Source: Kocuria coralli (GTDB lineage: Bacteria > Actinomycetota > Actinomycetes > Actinomycetales > Micrococcaceae). Taken from it: a stretch of DNA of 64,000 nt. The DNA lies in assembly GCF_008831305.1 (NCBI RefSeq), contig NZ_ML708610.1, positions 124,001 through 188,000 of the forward strand. The letters are read 5' to 3'. The translations under genes and the position numbers were made by a program. Under the pieces are notes generated by a model that had not been told where the DNA came from, searched no databases, and was given only the letters and a program-made list of their open reading frames with translations. Shown piece by piece: positions 17,790 to 26,301 of this stretch. The first letter of the stretch is position 1, and each line of letters begins with the position of its first letter.

Positions 17790-20700
17790 GTGACAGCAGG
17801 ACCGGCGCAACCGCCTCGACCCCCCAGACCGCCGCGCCCGAAGGGTACGGCAAACCGCAAGAGCCGCAGGGGCAGGAGCCCGCTGTTCCTCACCGTGATC
17901 ATCGTCGTCGCGCTCATCGCGGCGTTCGTCGCCTTCACGCAGCTCTATACGGAAGTGCTCTGGTTCCGCCAGCTCGGCTTCCTGAACGTCTTCGTGACCC
18001 AGAACATCGCCCGTGGCGCGATCTTCGTGGTGGCCGCCCTGATCGTTGCGGGACTGCTGTGGCTGTCGCTGTGGCTGGCCCACCGCAACCGGCCGGTGAC
18101 GGCCGCCGCGGCCTCCGACGACAACCTCCGCCGCTATCAGCAGGCTCTGGAACCGGTGCGCAAGATCGCGATGATCCTGGTCCCCGTGCTCTTCGGGCTG
18201 TTCACCGCCTCCACCCTGGCCTCCCAGTGGGACACGGTCCTGCTGTTCTTCAACCAGGTGCCGTTCGGTCGGGAAGACCCCGAGTTCGGCATGGACGTCT
18301 CGTTCTGGGTCTTCACCCTGCCCTTCCTGCGGCTGGTGCTGGGATTCCTCGTCTCCGTGCTGCTGCTGTGCGCCATCGGCGCGGTCCTGGTGCACTACAT
18401 CTACGGCGGCATCCGGATCACCGAGAAGGGTCTGAGCTTCAGCACCGCGGCGCGCGTGCAGCTGGCCGTGACCGCGGCGGCGTTCCTGGTGCTCCAGGGA
18501 ACCAATTTCTGGCTGGACCGCTACGCCACCCTGCAGTCGGACTCGGGAGCCTGGACGGGCGCGCTGTACACGGATGTCAACGCCGTCATCCCCGTCCGAG
18601 CCATCCTCGCCATCGCCGCGCTGCTCGTGGGCGTGCTGTTCGTGATCTCGGCCGTCATCGGCCGTTGGCGCCTGCCGCTGATCGGGACGGCGATGCTGGT
18701 GGTCGTGTCCGTCGTCGCCGGCGGGATCTACCCCTCGCTGGTGCAGCGCTTCCAGGTCACCCCGACCGAGCAGCAGGTGGAGAACCCCTACATCCAGCGC
18801 AATATCGACAGCACCAGGGCGGCCTTCGGCCTCGACAGCATCGAGACCGAGCCCTACGCGGCCACGGTCGATGCCGGGGAGGGGGACCTGGCGGGCTACG
18901 CCCAGACCACCAGCAACATCCGTCTGCTGGATCCGAACGTCGTCTCCCCGGCCTTCGCCCAGCTGCAGCAGTTCCGGCCCTACTACTCGTTCCCGGGCAC
19001 GCTGAACGTGGACCGGTACGAGATCGAGGGCGAGGTCCAGGACACCGTCCTGGCGGCCCGCGAGCTGGACATGGGGGTGACCGACGGCTGGTACAACCAG
19101 CACGTGGTCTACACCCACGGCTACGGCCTGGTGGCCGCCTACGGCGACCGCGTGCAGTCCGACGGCCGGCCCTCCTTCATCCAGGGCGGCATCCTGGCCC
19201 AGGGCGAGATCTCCGAGGACTACGAGCCCCGGATCTACTTCGGTCAGCAGTCGCCGGACTACTCGGTGGTCGGCGGAGCCGAGGGGGACCCGGACCTCGA
19301 GCTGGACCGGCCCTCCACCACGGACGACGAGACCGAGGACGTCCGCACCACCTTCGACGGCGACGGCGGCCCGAACGTGGGCAACCCGCTCAACCGGCTG
19401 TCCTACGCCATCCGGTTCCAGTCCTCGGACCTCCTGTTCTCGGATGCGGTCCGCTCCGACTCGCAGATCCTCTACGACCGGGACCCGCGCGATCGGATCT
19501 CGCACGCCGCCCCGTACCTGACGGTGGACGGCAACCCGTACCCGGCGATCATCGACGGCCGCGTCAAGTGGATCGTTGATGCCTACACCACCTCGGACGC
19601 CTATCCGTACTCGACTCCCATGGAGCTGCAGGACGCCACGGCGGACACCTCCACGGCCCAGGGCGCCGCCGCGCAGCTGCCGAACGAGCAGGTGAACTAC
19701 ATGCGCAATTCGGTCAAGGCCACGGTGGACGCCTACGACGGCTCGGTGGATCTCTACGCCTGGGACGACGAGGATCCGGTGCTCAAGGCCTGGCAGGGCG
19801 TCTTCCCGGACACGGTCAAGCCGTACTCGGAGATGTCCGCGGAGCTCATGGAGCACGTGCGCTACCCGGAGGACATCTTCAAGGTCCAGCGCGAACTGCT
19901 GAACACCTACCACGTGACGGATGCCAACAGCTTCTACGCCGGAGACGACGTCTGGTCGATCCCCAACGATCCGACCAACGACAACTCCACGGCCATCCCG
20001 CCGTACTACCTGTCCCTGCAGATGCCGGGTCAGGACGAGGCGAGCTTCTCCCTGACCACTCCGTTCATTCCCCAGCAGAACCAGGGGGAGAACACCCGTA
20101 ACGTGCTCTACGGCTACCTCTCGGCCAACGGCGACGCCGCGACCGGTGAGGACGGGGTGAAGGCGGACAGCTACGGCGATCTCACGCTGCTCGAACTGCC
20201 GCGCAGCTCCGTGGTCCCCGGGCCCGGCCAGGCGCAGAACAACTTCAACTCGAACACGGAAGTGTCCTCCGCGTTGAACCTGCTGCGCCAGGGCGGCTCC
20301 GAGGTGATCAACGGCAACATGCTGGCCCTGCCCGTCAACGACGGCGTGCTCTACATCCAGCCCGTCTACGTCCGGTCCTCCGGAGAGTCCGGTTACCCGA
20401 CGCTGCGCCGCGTGCTCGTGAGCTACGGCGAGGAGGTGGGCTTCGCGCCCACGCTGGACGAGTCGCTGGACCAGGTCTTCGGCGGCGACTCCGGCGCCGA
20501 GACCGTCCAGGGTGCGGGCGTGAGCGAGGAGCAGGCGGCGGAGGCCGCGGGCCAGGACGAGGTGGCGACGGAGGAAGGCGGCGAATCGCCGTCGCCGTCC
20601 CCCGAGGCCGGCGGAACCCTGGAGGAGGCTCTGAGCGACGCCAGCACGGCCATGCAGGACTCGGAGGCCGCCTTGCAGGACAGCGACTGGGCAGCCTACG

Positions 20701-20816
20701 GCGACGCCCAGAACCGGCTCCAGGACGCCATCGACCGCGCGCTCGAGGCGGACGGTGCCGCCGGCGCCGCTCCCACCCAGGGCGCCGGGCCCGTGGCTCC
20801 GGAGGACGGCAGCTGA
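17790..20816 (+). CDS. UPF0182 family large membrane protein
   Basis: A 1008-residue protein of the UPF0182 family (Rv3193c type). The first third holds about seven membrane spans beginning at 'LFLTVIIVVALIAAFVAF' after a Pro/Arg/Lys-rich cytoplasmic start; the remainder is a large extracytoplasmic domain with 'NPLNRLSYAIRFQSSDLL' and 'RYPEDIFKVQRELLNTYH', typical of the family. The last 110 residues are Glu/Ala/Ser/Gly-rich and low in complexity. No enzymatic function is established; its place after the Lon-like protease suggests an envelope role. Start is GTG 17790. It is followed by a strong intrinsic terminator. Confidence 0.9.
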   Translation: MTAGPAQPPRPPRPPRPKGTANRKSRRGRSPLFLTVIIVVALIAAFVAFTQLYTEVLWFRQLGFLNVFVTQNIARGAIFVVAALIVAGLLWLSLWLAHRNRPVTAAAASDDNLRRYQQALEPVRKIAMILVPVLFGLFTASTLASQWDTVLLFFNQVPFGREDPEFGMDVSFWVFTLPFLRLVLGFLVSVLLLCAIGAVLVHYIYGGIRITEKGLSFSTAARVQLAVTAAAFLVLQGTNFWLDRYATLQSDSGAWTGALYTDVNAVIPVRAILAIAALLVGVLFVISAVIGRWRLPLIGTAMLVVVSVVAGGIYPSLVQRFQVTPTEQQVENPYIQRNIDSTRAAFGLDSIETEPYAATVDAGEGDLAGYAQTTSNIRLLDPNVVSPAFAQLQQFRPYYSFPGTLNVDRYEIEGEVQDTVLAARELDMGVTDGWYNQHVVYTHGYGLVAAYGDRVQSDGRPSFIQGGILAQGEISEDYEPRIYFGQQSPDYSVVGGAEGDPDLELDRPSTTDDETEDVRTTFDGDGGPNVGNPLNRLSYAIRFQSSDLLFSDAVRSDSQILYDRDPRDRISHAAPYLTVDGNPYPAIIDGRVKWIVDAYTTSDAYPYSTPMELQDATADTSTAQGAAAQLPNEQVNYMRNSVKATVDAYDGSVDLYAWDDEDPVLKAWQGVFPDTVKPYSEMSAELMEHVRYPEDIFKVQRELLNTYHVTDANSFYAGDDVWSIPNDPTNDNSTAIPPYYLSLQMPGQDEASFSLTTPFIPQQNQGENTRNVLYGYLSANGDAATGEDGVKADSYGDLTLLELPRSSVVPGPGQAQNNFNSNTEVSSALNLLRQGGSEVINGNMLALPVNDGVLYIQPVYVRSSGESGYPTLRRVLVSYGEEVGFAPTLDESLDQVFGGDSGAETVQGAGVSEEQAAEAAGQDEVATEEGGESPSPSPEAGGTLEEALSDASTAMQDSEAALQDSDWAAYGDAQNRLQDAIDRALEADGAAGAAPTQGAGPVAPEDGS

Positions 20817-20847
20817 CCTCCGGGTAGCCTGCCGGCCCGCAACCGGG

Positions 20848-20900
20848 AAGTCCGGGGCCTCTCACCTGTTCCAATGACAGGAGGGAGGCCCCGGACTTTT
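20848..20900 (+). terminator. intrinsic terminator of the UPF0182 gene
   Basis: Arms 20848-20861 and 20885-20898 are a perfect 14-bp inverted repeat, with an inner CCTGT/ACAGG pair extending the stem, and the 3' arm runs into TTTT at 20897-20900. This is a textbook GC stem with a short U-tract. Confidence 0.85.
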
Positions 20901-20974
20901 CGTAGGGGGCTCTTCGGACGGTCCTGCCGGTCCCGGTGCGGGCGTGTGAAACCGATCACGACGACGCACTCGAT

Positions 20975-21003
20975 TTGCGTGGTCGCGTTCGGACGCGTAG
21001 TGT
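20975..21003 (+). promoter_or_regulatory. sigma70-type promoter of the initiator tRNA gene
   Basis: TTGCGT (20975-20980), a 17-base spacer and TAGTGT (20998-21003). Transcription would start near 21010, seven bases before the mature tRNA 5' end, so almost no 5' leader needs trimming. Confidence 0.65.
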
Positions 21004-21016
21004 TCTTATCTGTCGC

Positions 21017-21090
21017 CGCGGGGTGGAGCAGTTCGGTAGCTCGCTGGGCTCATAACCCAGAGGTCGCAAGTTCAAATCTTGCCCCCGCAA
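21017..21090 (+). tRNA. initiator tRNA-fMet (anticodon CAT)
   Basis: A 74-base cloverleaf without encoded CCA. The acceptor stem CGCGGGG/CCCCGCA carries the C1-A72 mismatch, and the anticodon stem CTGGG/CCCAG gives three consecutive G-C pairs next to the loop CTCATAA; both are hallmarks of bacterial initiator tRNA that prevent elongator use and direct it to the P site. T-arm GCAAG-TTCAAAT-CTTGC. It stands alone, with its own promoter and terminator. Confidence 0.97.
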
Positions 21091-21097
21091 CGAGATG

Positions 21098-21136
21098 AGG
21101 CCCCTGGCCGGTGGAAACACTGGTCAGGGGCCTTTT
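21098..21136 (+). terminator. intrinsic terminator of tRNA-fMet
   Basis: A 16-bp stem (21098-21113 with 21118-21133, two G-U wobbles) closed by a GAAA tetraloop and followed by TTTT (21133-21136), eight bases after the tRNA. Confidence 0.88.
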
Positions 21137-21172
21137 GCTTGCCGTGTTCAGTGCGGTCCTGCAACGACTCTG

Positions 21173-21234
21173 CGCCGAGTAGTGAGTTCAGCCGCCCATC
21201 AATGCTGATGGGCGGCTGAACTCACTACTCGGCG
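21173..21234. repeat. 29-bp perfect palindrome, family P, between tRNA-fMet and pspA ends
   Basis: Arms 21173-21201 and 21206-21234 are perfectly complementary around the loop ATGC. The core reads GCCCATCA...TGATGGGC. The element lies between genes that converge on it and is nearly identical to the one at 61507-61572. There is no T-tract on either side. It may be a bidirectional terminator or a dispersed extragenic palindrome. Confidence 0.85.
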
Positions 21235-21255
21235 GGTGGCAGGTCTCCCGCGGCC

Positions 21256-22023
21256 TCAGACCTCCTGCGAGCCCACGATCTTCTCGCCGTCCTTGGCCGG
21301 ATTGCCGGAGCCGCCGGACTTCAGCGCGGCCAGGCGGGCCTCGAGCTCCGACTGGCGGCCCAGCTCCTCGAGGGATTCGAACTGCGCGTCCAGCGACGAG
21401 GCCGCGAGCTCCTGCTGACCTGCCACGCGCGCCTCCTCGCGGCGGATCTTGTCCTCGAACCGGGACACCTCGGAGAGCGGGTCCATCACGTCGAAGGCCT
21501 TGAGGGAGTCCTGGACCGCGGCCTGCGCGGCCACCGTCTTCTGCCGCGCGTTGAGCTCGTCGCGCTTGGCCGAGAGCTCCTGCAGCTTGCCGTGCATCTT
21601 GTTCAGCCCGTCCTTGAGCTGGCCGACCACACGGGTCTGGGTCTCGATCTGCGGTTCGGCCGAACGGGCCTCGGACTCGTGCTGGATCTGCCGTTGGAGG
21701 GCCACCCTGGCGAGGTTGTCGAACTTGTCGGCCTCCCCGCTCTGCCCGGCGGCACGCAGCTGATCGGCCCGGGTCGAGGCGGCGAGGGCCTTGTTGCCCC
21801 ACTCCTCGGCGTCACGGACGTCCTCGGCGTGATCCTGCTCGAGGAGCCGCAGCTGCCCGATGGTGGTGGCCACCGCGGACTCGGCCTCCCGGATGTTCTG
21901 CGTGTAGTCCCGGACCATCTGGTCCAGCATCTTCTGCGGATCCTCCGCGGAATCGATCAAGGCATTGATATTGGCCTTGGCCAGCTGCGCGACGCGTCCG
22001 AAGATCGATTGTTTGGCTGTCAT
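21256..22023 (-). CDS. pspA: PspA/IM30 phage-shock protein
   Basis: A 255-residue, almost wholly helical coiled-coil protein of the PspA/Vipp1/ESCRT-III family that coats stressed membranes and controls envelope stress. It begins 'MTAKQSIFGRVAQLAKANIN' with the amphipathic membrane-binding helix, followed by 'DSAEDPQKMLDQMVRDY', the conserved dimer contact. Length fits the family, with a Gly/Ser-rich tail. ATG 22023 has AAAGGA upstream. The next gene upstream, on the same strand, encodes a coiled-coil membrane protein that is the usual PspA neighbour in Micrococcales, so the two probably act together. Confidence 0.93.
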   Translation of the reverse strand: MTAKQSIFGRVAQLAKANINALIDSAEDPQKMLDQMVRDYTQNIREAESAVATTIGQLRLLEQDHAEDVRDAEEWGNKALAASTRADQLRAAGQSGEADKFDNLARVALQRQIQHESEARSAEPQIETQTRVVGQLKDGLNKMHGKLQELSAKRDELNARQKTVAAQAAVQDSLKAFDVMDPLSEVSRFEDKIRREEARVAGQQELAASSLDAQFESLEELGRQSELEARLAALKSGGSGNPAKDGEKIVGSQEV

Positions 22024-22095
22024 GGGTTCATCCTTTCCAGATGGTGTGGTTCATGGGTGTGGTCGACGGCAGAGGTGCTTCGTCACGGGCGGGCA

Positions 22096-23904
22096 TCAGA
22101 AGTCGAATCCGCCGAGATCGCCCAGCCCGCCCAGAAGCTCCCCGGGGTCGAGGGCATTGCCCAGGTTCTCCCCGAAGCCCCCGCTGAAGTGGTCCGTGAT
22201 GTGGTGGGCGGCGTCATCGTCACCGAGACCGTCGAGCATCGACCCGAGCAGGATGCCGCCGAGTACCGCCCCGCCCAGCCCCGCGGCGTTACGGCCCGCC
22301 CCGCCGGCACCGCCGGCACCGCGGAGGTCTCTGCGGTTGCCCCTGGGACGGCCGCTTCCACCCCAACCGGAGCCGCCCCAGCCGGAGCCGCCCCAGGAGC
22401 CTCCGAAACCCCCGCCCTGGAAGCTGCTGACGTCCTCCTGCGCCTCCTGGCGCGCGCTACCGGCCAGGCGGATGGCCTCGTTGGCGTGGTTCAGGGCCGT
22501 GGACGGCTCGGTGTTCCTCAGACGCTGAGCGTCCGACAGGTGCCGCTCGGCCTCGGCGAGGTGCGTGCGGGAGCCGGAACCGACGCCGCCGCGCCTGCCG
22601 GACAGGTAGTCGTGGGCCTGGGTGACCGCCGCCTGGGCCGAGACCATGGTCCGGTCCAGCGTCGCCCGCGCGGCCCGATCGCGTTCGTGTTCCTCCCGCA
22701 GGCCGCTCAGGGCCTTCTCGAGTTCGGTCGAGACCACGGAGAGCCGATGGGACAGAGCCAGGGGGTCGAAAGTCCCCGCGGCCAGCTCGGCCTCGATCCC
22801 GGCGAGCACCGAGCGGACACCGGCCGCCGTGCCGGTGAGCTCGGTGCGCATGGCCACCTGAGCGGTGGCCTCGGCCTCGGCGACATCCCGGTGGGCGATG
22901 GCGATGGCGTCTCGCAGGGATCGTTCGGCTTGCTCGAGATCCCGGGCGCCCCGGTCGATGGAGCCGATCAGCTCACTCGCCTGGGCCACGGCCTGTTCCG
23001 CGGCCCTGACCTCCAGGACCGCCTCCGAGCGGTTGCCGCCGTCCACGTGCCCGCGCGCCTCTTGTGCGGCAGTGTCCACGAACTCCAGGCGGTCCCGGGC
23101 CTGATCCAGGTTGTCCGGCAGGGTCTGCCACGCGGAACGCGAATAGCGCTGCGCCAGCCTGTCGAGGGTGGCCCCGGCGGCCTCGAGCTGCGGTTGCAGC
23201 GCCGTGGCCGCCGCAACCGCCTCGTCCAGTGCGCGAGGCACGTTGGTCTCCATGGCTCGCAGCTGGCTGAAGGAGTCCCGTTGCTGGGCCAGTGGCTGCC
23301 TGGCCTGCTGGCACCGCGCGAGGATCTCGCCGATCCACGCCCGCTGCTCGGCCTCGGTGTCCGGGATGGAGTCCTCGAGTTTCTGCTGCAGCGCGAAGGA
23401 CTGCTGCAAGTGCTGCTTGGCCTGCTCGAGAGCCTCCTGGTACGGCGCGACGGCCTCGTCGCCGAACTGGAGCTGCGCGAAGGCCAGCTCCTCCTGCGCG
23501 GACTGGACGGCGTTGTCCGTGGCGATCAGGGCCTCACCCGCCCGTTTGTGCAACTCGGGCAGCGGGACGGCGGATTCCGCCGGAGCGGTATGGCGCTGCT
23601 CGGAGGCCACCGGGACGCCACCCGGCCCGTAGCGCTGGTTCGGGTCCGCCGCGGCCCGCCCGGCGGGGGAGTTGTTCCGGCGACGGCGACGAGACCATGC
23701 GATCGACCCGGCCGCGGCGGCGATGGCTCCCACCCCGGCGAGGCCGAGTGCGCCGAAGGCCAGACCGCCGTTCGAGGCGGCCGCCCAGGCAGGAGAGGCC
23801 TGCCAGGTGAAGACGCCCACCAGGGCCGCTGTCCGCGCGGCACTGCCCCATGGGCGGGCGGACGACGGGCGCTCTTCCGGCTGGGACGCTGCAGGCGTGC
23901 TCAT
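22096..23904 (-). CDS. coiled-coil membrane protein, TPM-protein relative lacking the TPM domain (PspA partner)
   Basis: A 602-residue protein. The N-terminus looks like a signal peptide ending near 'ASPAWAAAS', followed at once by a membrane span ('GALGLAGVGAIAAAAGSIAW') and an Arg-rich stop-transfer. Residues 85-460 are long Gln/Glu/Ala helices, predicted coiled coil. The end is Gly/Ser/Trp-repeat rich ('GGSGWGGSGWGGSG') with a Gly-rich hydrophobic patch. In related actinobacteria the partner of PspA carries a TPM phosphatase-like domain between signal peptide and membrane span; here that space holds only about 5 residues. A -10 box (TAGACT) sits six bases before ATG 23904, suggesting a leaderless mRNA. 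Confidence 0.72.
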   Translation of the reverse strand: MSTPAASQPEERPSSARPWGSAARTAALVGVFTWQASPAWAAASNGGLAFGALGLAGVGAIAAAAGSIAWSRRRRRNNSPAGRAAADPNQRYGPGGVPVASEQRHTAPAESAVPLPELHKRAGEALIATDNAVQSAQEELAFAQLQFGDEAVAPYQEALEQAKQHLQQSFALQQKLEDSIPDTEAEQRAWIGEILARCQQARQPLAQQRDSFSQLRAMETNVPRALDEAVAAATALQPQLEAAGATLDRLAQRYSRSAWQTLPDNLDQARDRLEFVDTAAQEARGHVDGGNRSEAVLEVRAAEQAVAQASELIGSIDRGARDLEQAERSLRDAIAIAHRDVAEAEATAQVAMRTELTGTAAGVRSVLAGIEAELAAGTFDPLALSHRLSVVSTELEKALSGLREEHERDRAARATLDRTMVSAQAAVTQAHDYLSGRRGGVGSGSRTHLAEAERHLSDAQRLRNTEPSTALNHANEAIRLAGSARQEAQEDVSSFQGGGFGGSWGGSGWGGSGWGGSGRPRGNRRDLRGAGGAGGAGRNAAGLGGAVLGGILLGSMLDGLGDDDAAHHITDHFSGGFGENLGNALDPGELLGGLGDLGGFDF

Positions 23905-24220
23905 GGTGAGAGTCTACTGAGACCGTATGTGCGCATCCCTCGTCTCCGGCTGGATATTCGCCGTGGACGTATTGCGCGGTCCCGTCAAAGCACATGAGGG
24001 CCGGGGACATCGGGCACCATGGAGACCGGGCACCATGGTGGCAGCGTGGATGCAGCATGGACGGGGCCGATCCCCGGCCGTCGTCCCTGCTGCTTCGTCG
24101 TTCACCGCGGTCATCGATGCAACCCCCGGTGACCCGTCATGCGGTACACAGCCTGGACACAGCAGGACGGCGATACTTGGAGTCAGCCCCCACCGATGTG
24201 ATGAATGAGGAGTCACGTTC
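23905..24220. other. intergenic region between the divergent TPM-less gene and htrA-like gene
   Basis: A 316-base gap without a convincing gene. It holds the minus-strand -10 box at 23911-23916, a direct repeat of CGGGCACCATGG at 24011-24022 and 24027-24038 (16-base period), a possible plus-strand -10 (GATACT, 24172-24177) and AGGAG before the htrA-like ATG. The direct repeat could be an operator shared by the two stress genes, but nothing else supports that. Confidence 0.5.
23911..23916 (-). promoter_or_regulatory. -10 box (TAGACT), leaderless type
   Basis: On the minus strand TAGACT is followed by exactly six bases and then ATG 23904. Confidence 0.5.
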
Positions 24221-25681
24221 ATGAGCGACGGTCGACAGCCGTACGATCCCGGCCAGCAACCCCAGGCCGGTGGAGATCCGTACGGGCGCAACGACCCGTA
24301 CGGTCACGGCCAGTACGAGCACAGCCAGTACGGTCACAGCCAGTACGGGCAGCCACAGGGAGACCAGCCGCCCGTGGTCAACCAGAACCCCTATGCCCAG
24401 AATCCCTATGCCCAGGACTACGGCACCCAGGGGGCGCCCCCGCCCGAGGGAGACGACCCGAAGGGCGCAGCCAGAGGCGGGGTGGGACGCAAGACCCTGG
24501 TGGCGGGAATGCTCATCGCCGCGCTCGTGGGTGCCGGCACCTACGGCCTGGTGGACGTGGCGACCGGCAACGACAACGCCCTGACCTCTACCACGCAGGG
24601 GGCCAGCTCGGAGCTGATCGTCAACAACGAGGACTCCGTCAACGCCGTCACGGCGGCGGCCGCCAAGGCCTCGCCGTCGGTGGTCACGGTCTCCTCCGTG
24701 GCCGGCAACCAGTCCGGGTCCGGCTCGGGCGTCATCCTGGACGATCAGGGGCACATCCTGACCAACACCCACGTGGTCACGCTCGACGGTCAGAGCAACA
24801 ACCCGTCGCTGGAGGTGCAGCTGTCCGACGGCACCGTGACCCAGGCCTCGGTGGTCGGCACCGACCCCCTGTCGGATCTGGCCGTGATCAAGATCGACGC
24901 CGACGGCCTGGTGCCTGCCGAGATCGGCGACTCGTCGAAGCTCAACGTCGGTGACACCACCATCGCGATCGGAGCCCCACTGGGGCTGTCCGGCACCGTG
25001 ACCGACGGCATCCTCTCGACCGCGGACCGCACCATCACGGTCGCCTCCTCCGCGGTCCCGGACACACCGACCGAGGGGGACACCCAGGACCAGAACGGTG
25101 GCTGGAGCGACTTCTTCTTCGACTACGGCCAGGGGACCACGCAGGGTCAGACCGAGTCCGTCTTCCTCAACGTGCTGCAGACGGATGCCGCGATCAACCC
25201 CGGCAACTCCGGAGGCCCCCTGGTGAACACCGACGGCCAGGTCGTGGGCATCAACGTGGCCATCGCTTCGGCCGGCTCCTCCAGCTCCGCAGAGGATGCG
25301 GCGGGCAGCATCGGCGTCGGCTTCGCCATCCCCATCAACACGGCCGACCGCGTCGCCCAGGAGATCATCGACAACGGCGAGGCCACCCACGGCTACCTCG
25401 GCGCCACCGTCTCGGCCTCCGCCGCCAACGACGGCCAGAGTCAGACGTTCTCCTCGGGCGCCGTCGTCCAGTCGGTCGAGAGCGGATCGCCGGCCAGCGA
25501 CGCCGGGCTGCGCCAGGGCGACGTGGTGCGCAGCTTCAACGGGCACACCATCCAGGACGCGAACGAGCTCACGGCCGCCGTGCGCGAGCTTCCCGCCGGC
25601 GGGAAGGGCGAACTGGTCTACGTCCGCAACGGTGAGGAGCACACCATCGAGGTGACCGTGGGCAACGCCGACGACGCCTGA
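24221..25681 (+). CDS. HtrA/DegP-like membrane-anchored serine protease with PDZ domain
   Basis: A 486-residue S1C protease for extracytoplasmic protein quality control. The cytoplasmic N-terminus (1-90) is Gln/Tyr/Pro-rich and contains short repeats (HSQYGHSQYG, NPYAQNPYAQ); one membrane span follows (about 91-110, 'KTLVAGMLIAALVGAGTYGL'). The catalytic triad is His184 (LTNTHVV), Asp219 (DPLSDLAVI) and Ser330 (INPGNSGGPL). A single PDZ domain ('VESGSPASDAGLRQGDVVRSF') ends the protein. Start ATG 24221 with AGGAG upstream. It lies divergent from the PspA pair, consistent with a joint envelope-stress role. A 31-bp palindrome follows its stop. Confidence 0.92.
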   Translation: MSDGRQPYDPGQQPQAGGDPYGRNDPYGHGQYEHSQYGHSQYGQPQGDQPPVVNQNPYAQNPYAQDYGTQGAPPPEGDDPKGAARGGVGRKTLVAGMLIAALVGAGTYGLVDVATGNDNALTSTTQGASSELIVNNEDSVNAVTAAAAKASPSVVTVSSVAGNQSGSGSGVILDDQGHILTNTHVVTLDGQSNNPSLEVQLSDGTVTQASVVGTDPLSDLAVIKIDADGLVPAEIGDSSKLNVGDTTIAIGAPLGLSGTVTDGILSTADRTITVASSAVPDTPTEGDTQDQNGGWSDFFFDYGQGTTQGQTESVFLNVLQTDAAINPGNSGGPLVNTDGQVVGINVAIASAGSSSSAEDAAGSIGVGFAIPINTADRVAQEIIDNGEATHGYLGATVSASAANDGQSQTFSSGAVVQSVESGSPASDAGLRQGDVVRSFNGHTIQDANELTAAVRELPAGGKGELVYVRNGEEHTIEVTVGNADDA

Positions 25682-25708
25682 GGCCGATCGGTCACTGCTG
25701 TCGCGCAA

Positions 25709-25776
25709 ACCTGACGAACGGTCGATCCGATCGCCCATCAACGCCGATGGGCGATCGGATCGACCGTTCGTCAGGT
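25709..25776. repeat. 31-bp perfect palindrome, family P (divergent member)
   Basis: Arms 25709-25739 and 25746-25776 are perfectly complementary around a six-base loop. It shares only the central CGCCCATC...GATGGGCG core with the copies at 21173 and 61507. Like them it lies between converging genes (htrA-like and trmL), 27 bases after the first stop and 11 bases before the second. No T-tract. Confidence 0.85.
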
Positions 25777-25787
25777 GTCAGGCCGGT

Positions 25788-26252
25788 TCACCCGGCTCCC
25801 GTGAACTCCAGCTGCCGCCACGCCTCGTAGACGGCGATCGAGGCGGCGTTCGCGAGATTCAGGGATCTGCGGGCGGGGAGCATGGGGATGCGGACCTCGG
25901 CGGTCACGTGCGGGTCGTTCTTGTGCTCGTCGGAGAGGCCTTCGGACTCCTTGCCGAACATCAGGACGTCGTCGTCGCTCCAGTCCACGTCGGTGTGGGC
26001 CGTGGTTCCCGTGGTGGTGAACGCGAAGACCCGGCGCGGTTGCAGCGCCTGCCACGCGGAGTCCAGATCGGGGTGGACGGTCAGGACCGCCAGGTCGTGA
26101 TAGTCCAGCCCCGCCCGGCGCAGATGGGCGTCGTCGAAATTGAATCCGATCGGTTCCACGATGTGCAGTTCCGCGCCGGTGACCGCAGCCAGCCGGATGG
26201 CGTTGCCGGTGTTTCCGGGGATCTCGGGTTCCACAAACAGGATGCGCAGCAT
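25788..26252 (-). CDS. trmL: TrmL: tRNA (cytidine/uridine-34-2'-O)-methyltransferase
   Basis: A 154-residue SpoU-family knotted methyltransferase that methylates the ribose of the wobble base in leucine tRNAs. The family motifs are complete: N-terminal 'LRILFVEPEIPGNTGNAIRL' (motif 1), 'LMFGKESEGLSDE' (motif 2) and 'IPMLPARRSLNLANAASIAV' (motif 3, SAM-binding knot). The length is that of stand-alone TrmL. A -10 box (TAGACT, 26266-26261) lies eight bases before the ATG, so the 5' leader is absent or one to two bases. Confidence 0.92.
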   Translation of the reverse strand: MLRILFVEPEIPGNTGNAIRLAAVTGAELHIVEPIGFNFDDAHLRRAGLDYHDLAVLTVHPDLDSAWQALQPRRVFAFTTTGTTAHTDVDWSDDDVLMFGKESEGLSDEHKNDPHVTAEVRIPMLPARRSLNLANAASIAVYEAWRQLEFTGAG

Positions 26253-26260
26253 GACTGGAG

Positions 26261-26266
26261 AGTCTA
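26261..26266 (-). promoter_or_regulatory. -10 box (TAGACT) for trmL, near-leaderless
   Basis: On the minus strand TAGACT is followed by eight bases and ATG 26252. Confidence 0.45.
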
Positions 26267-26301
26267 GGCGGCTGCAGGGGCGGCAACCGGCAGGGACCGG
26301 A

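Noticed and set aside
21173-21234. Palindrome considered as an insertion-sequence end or attachment site
   Set aside because: No transposase or integrase, no target duplication, and the same element recurs at other convergent gene ends without any cargo.
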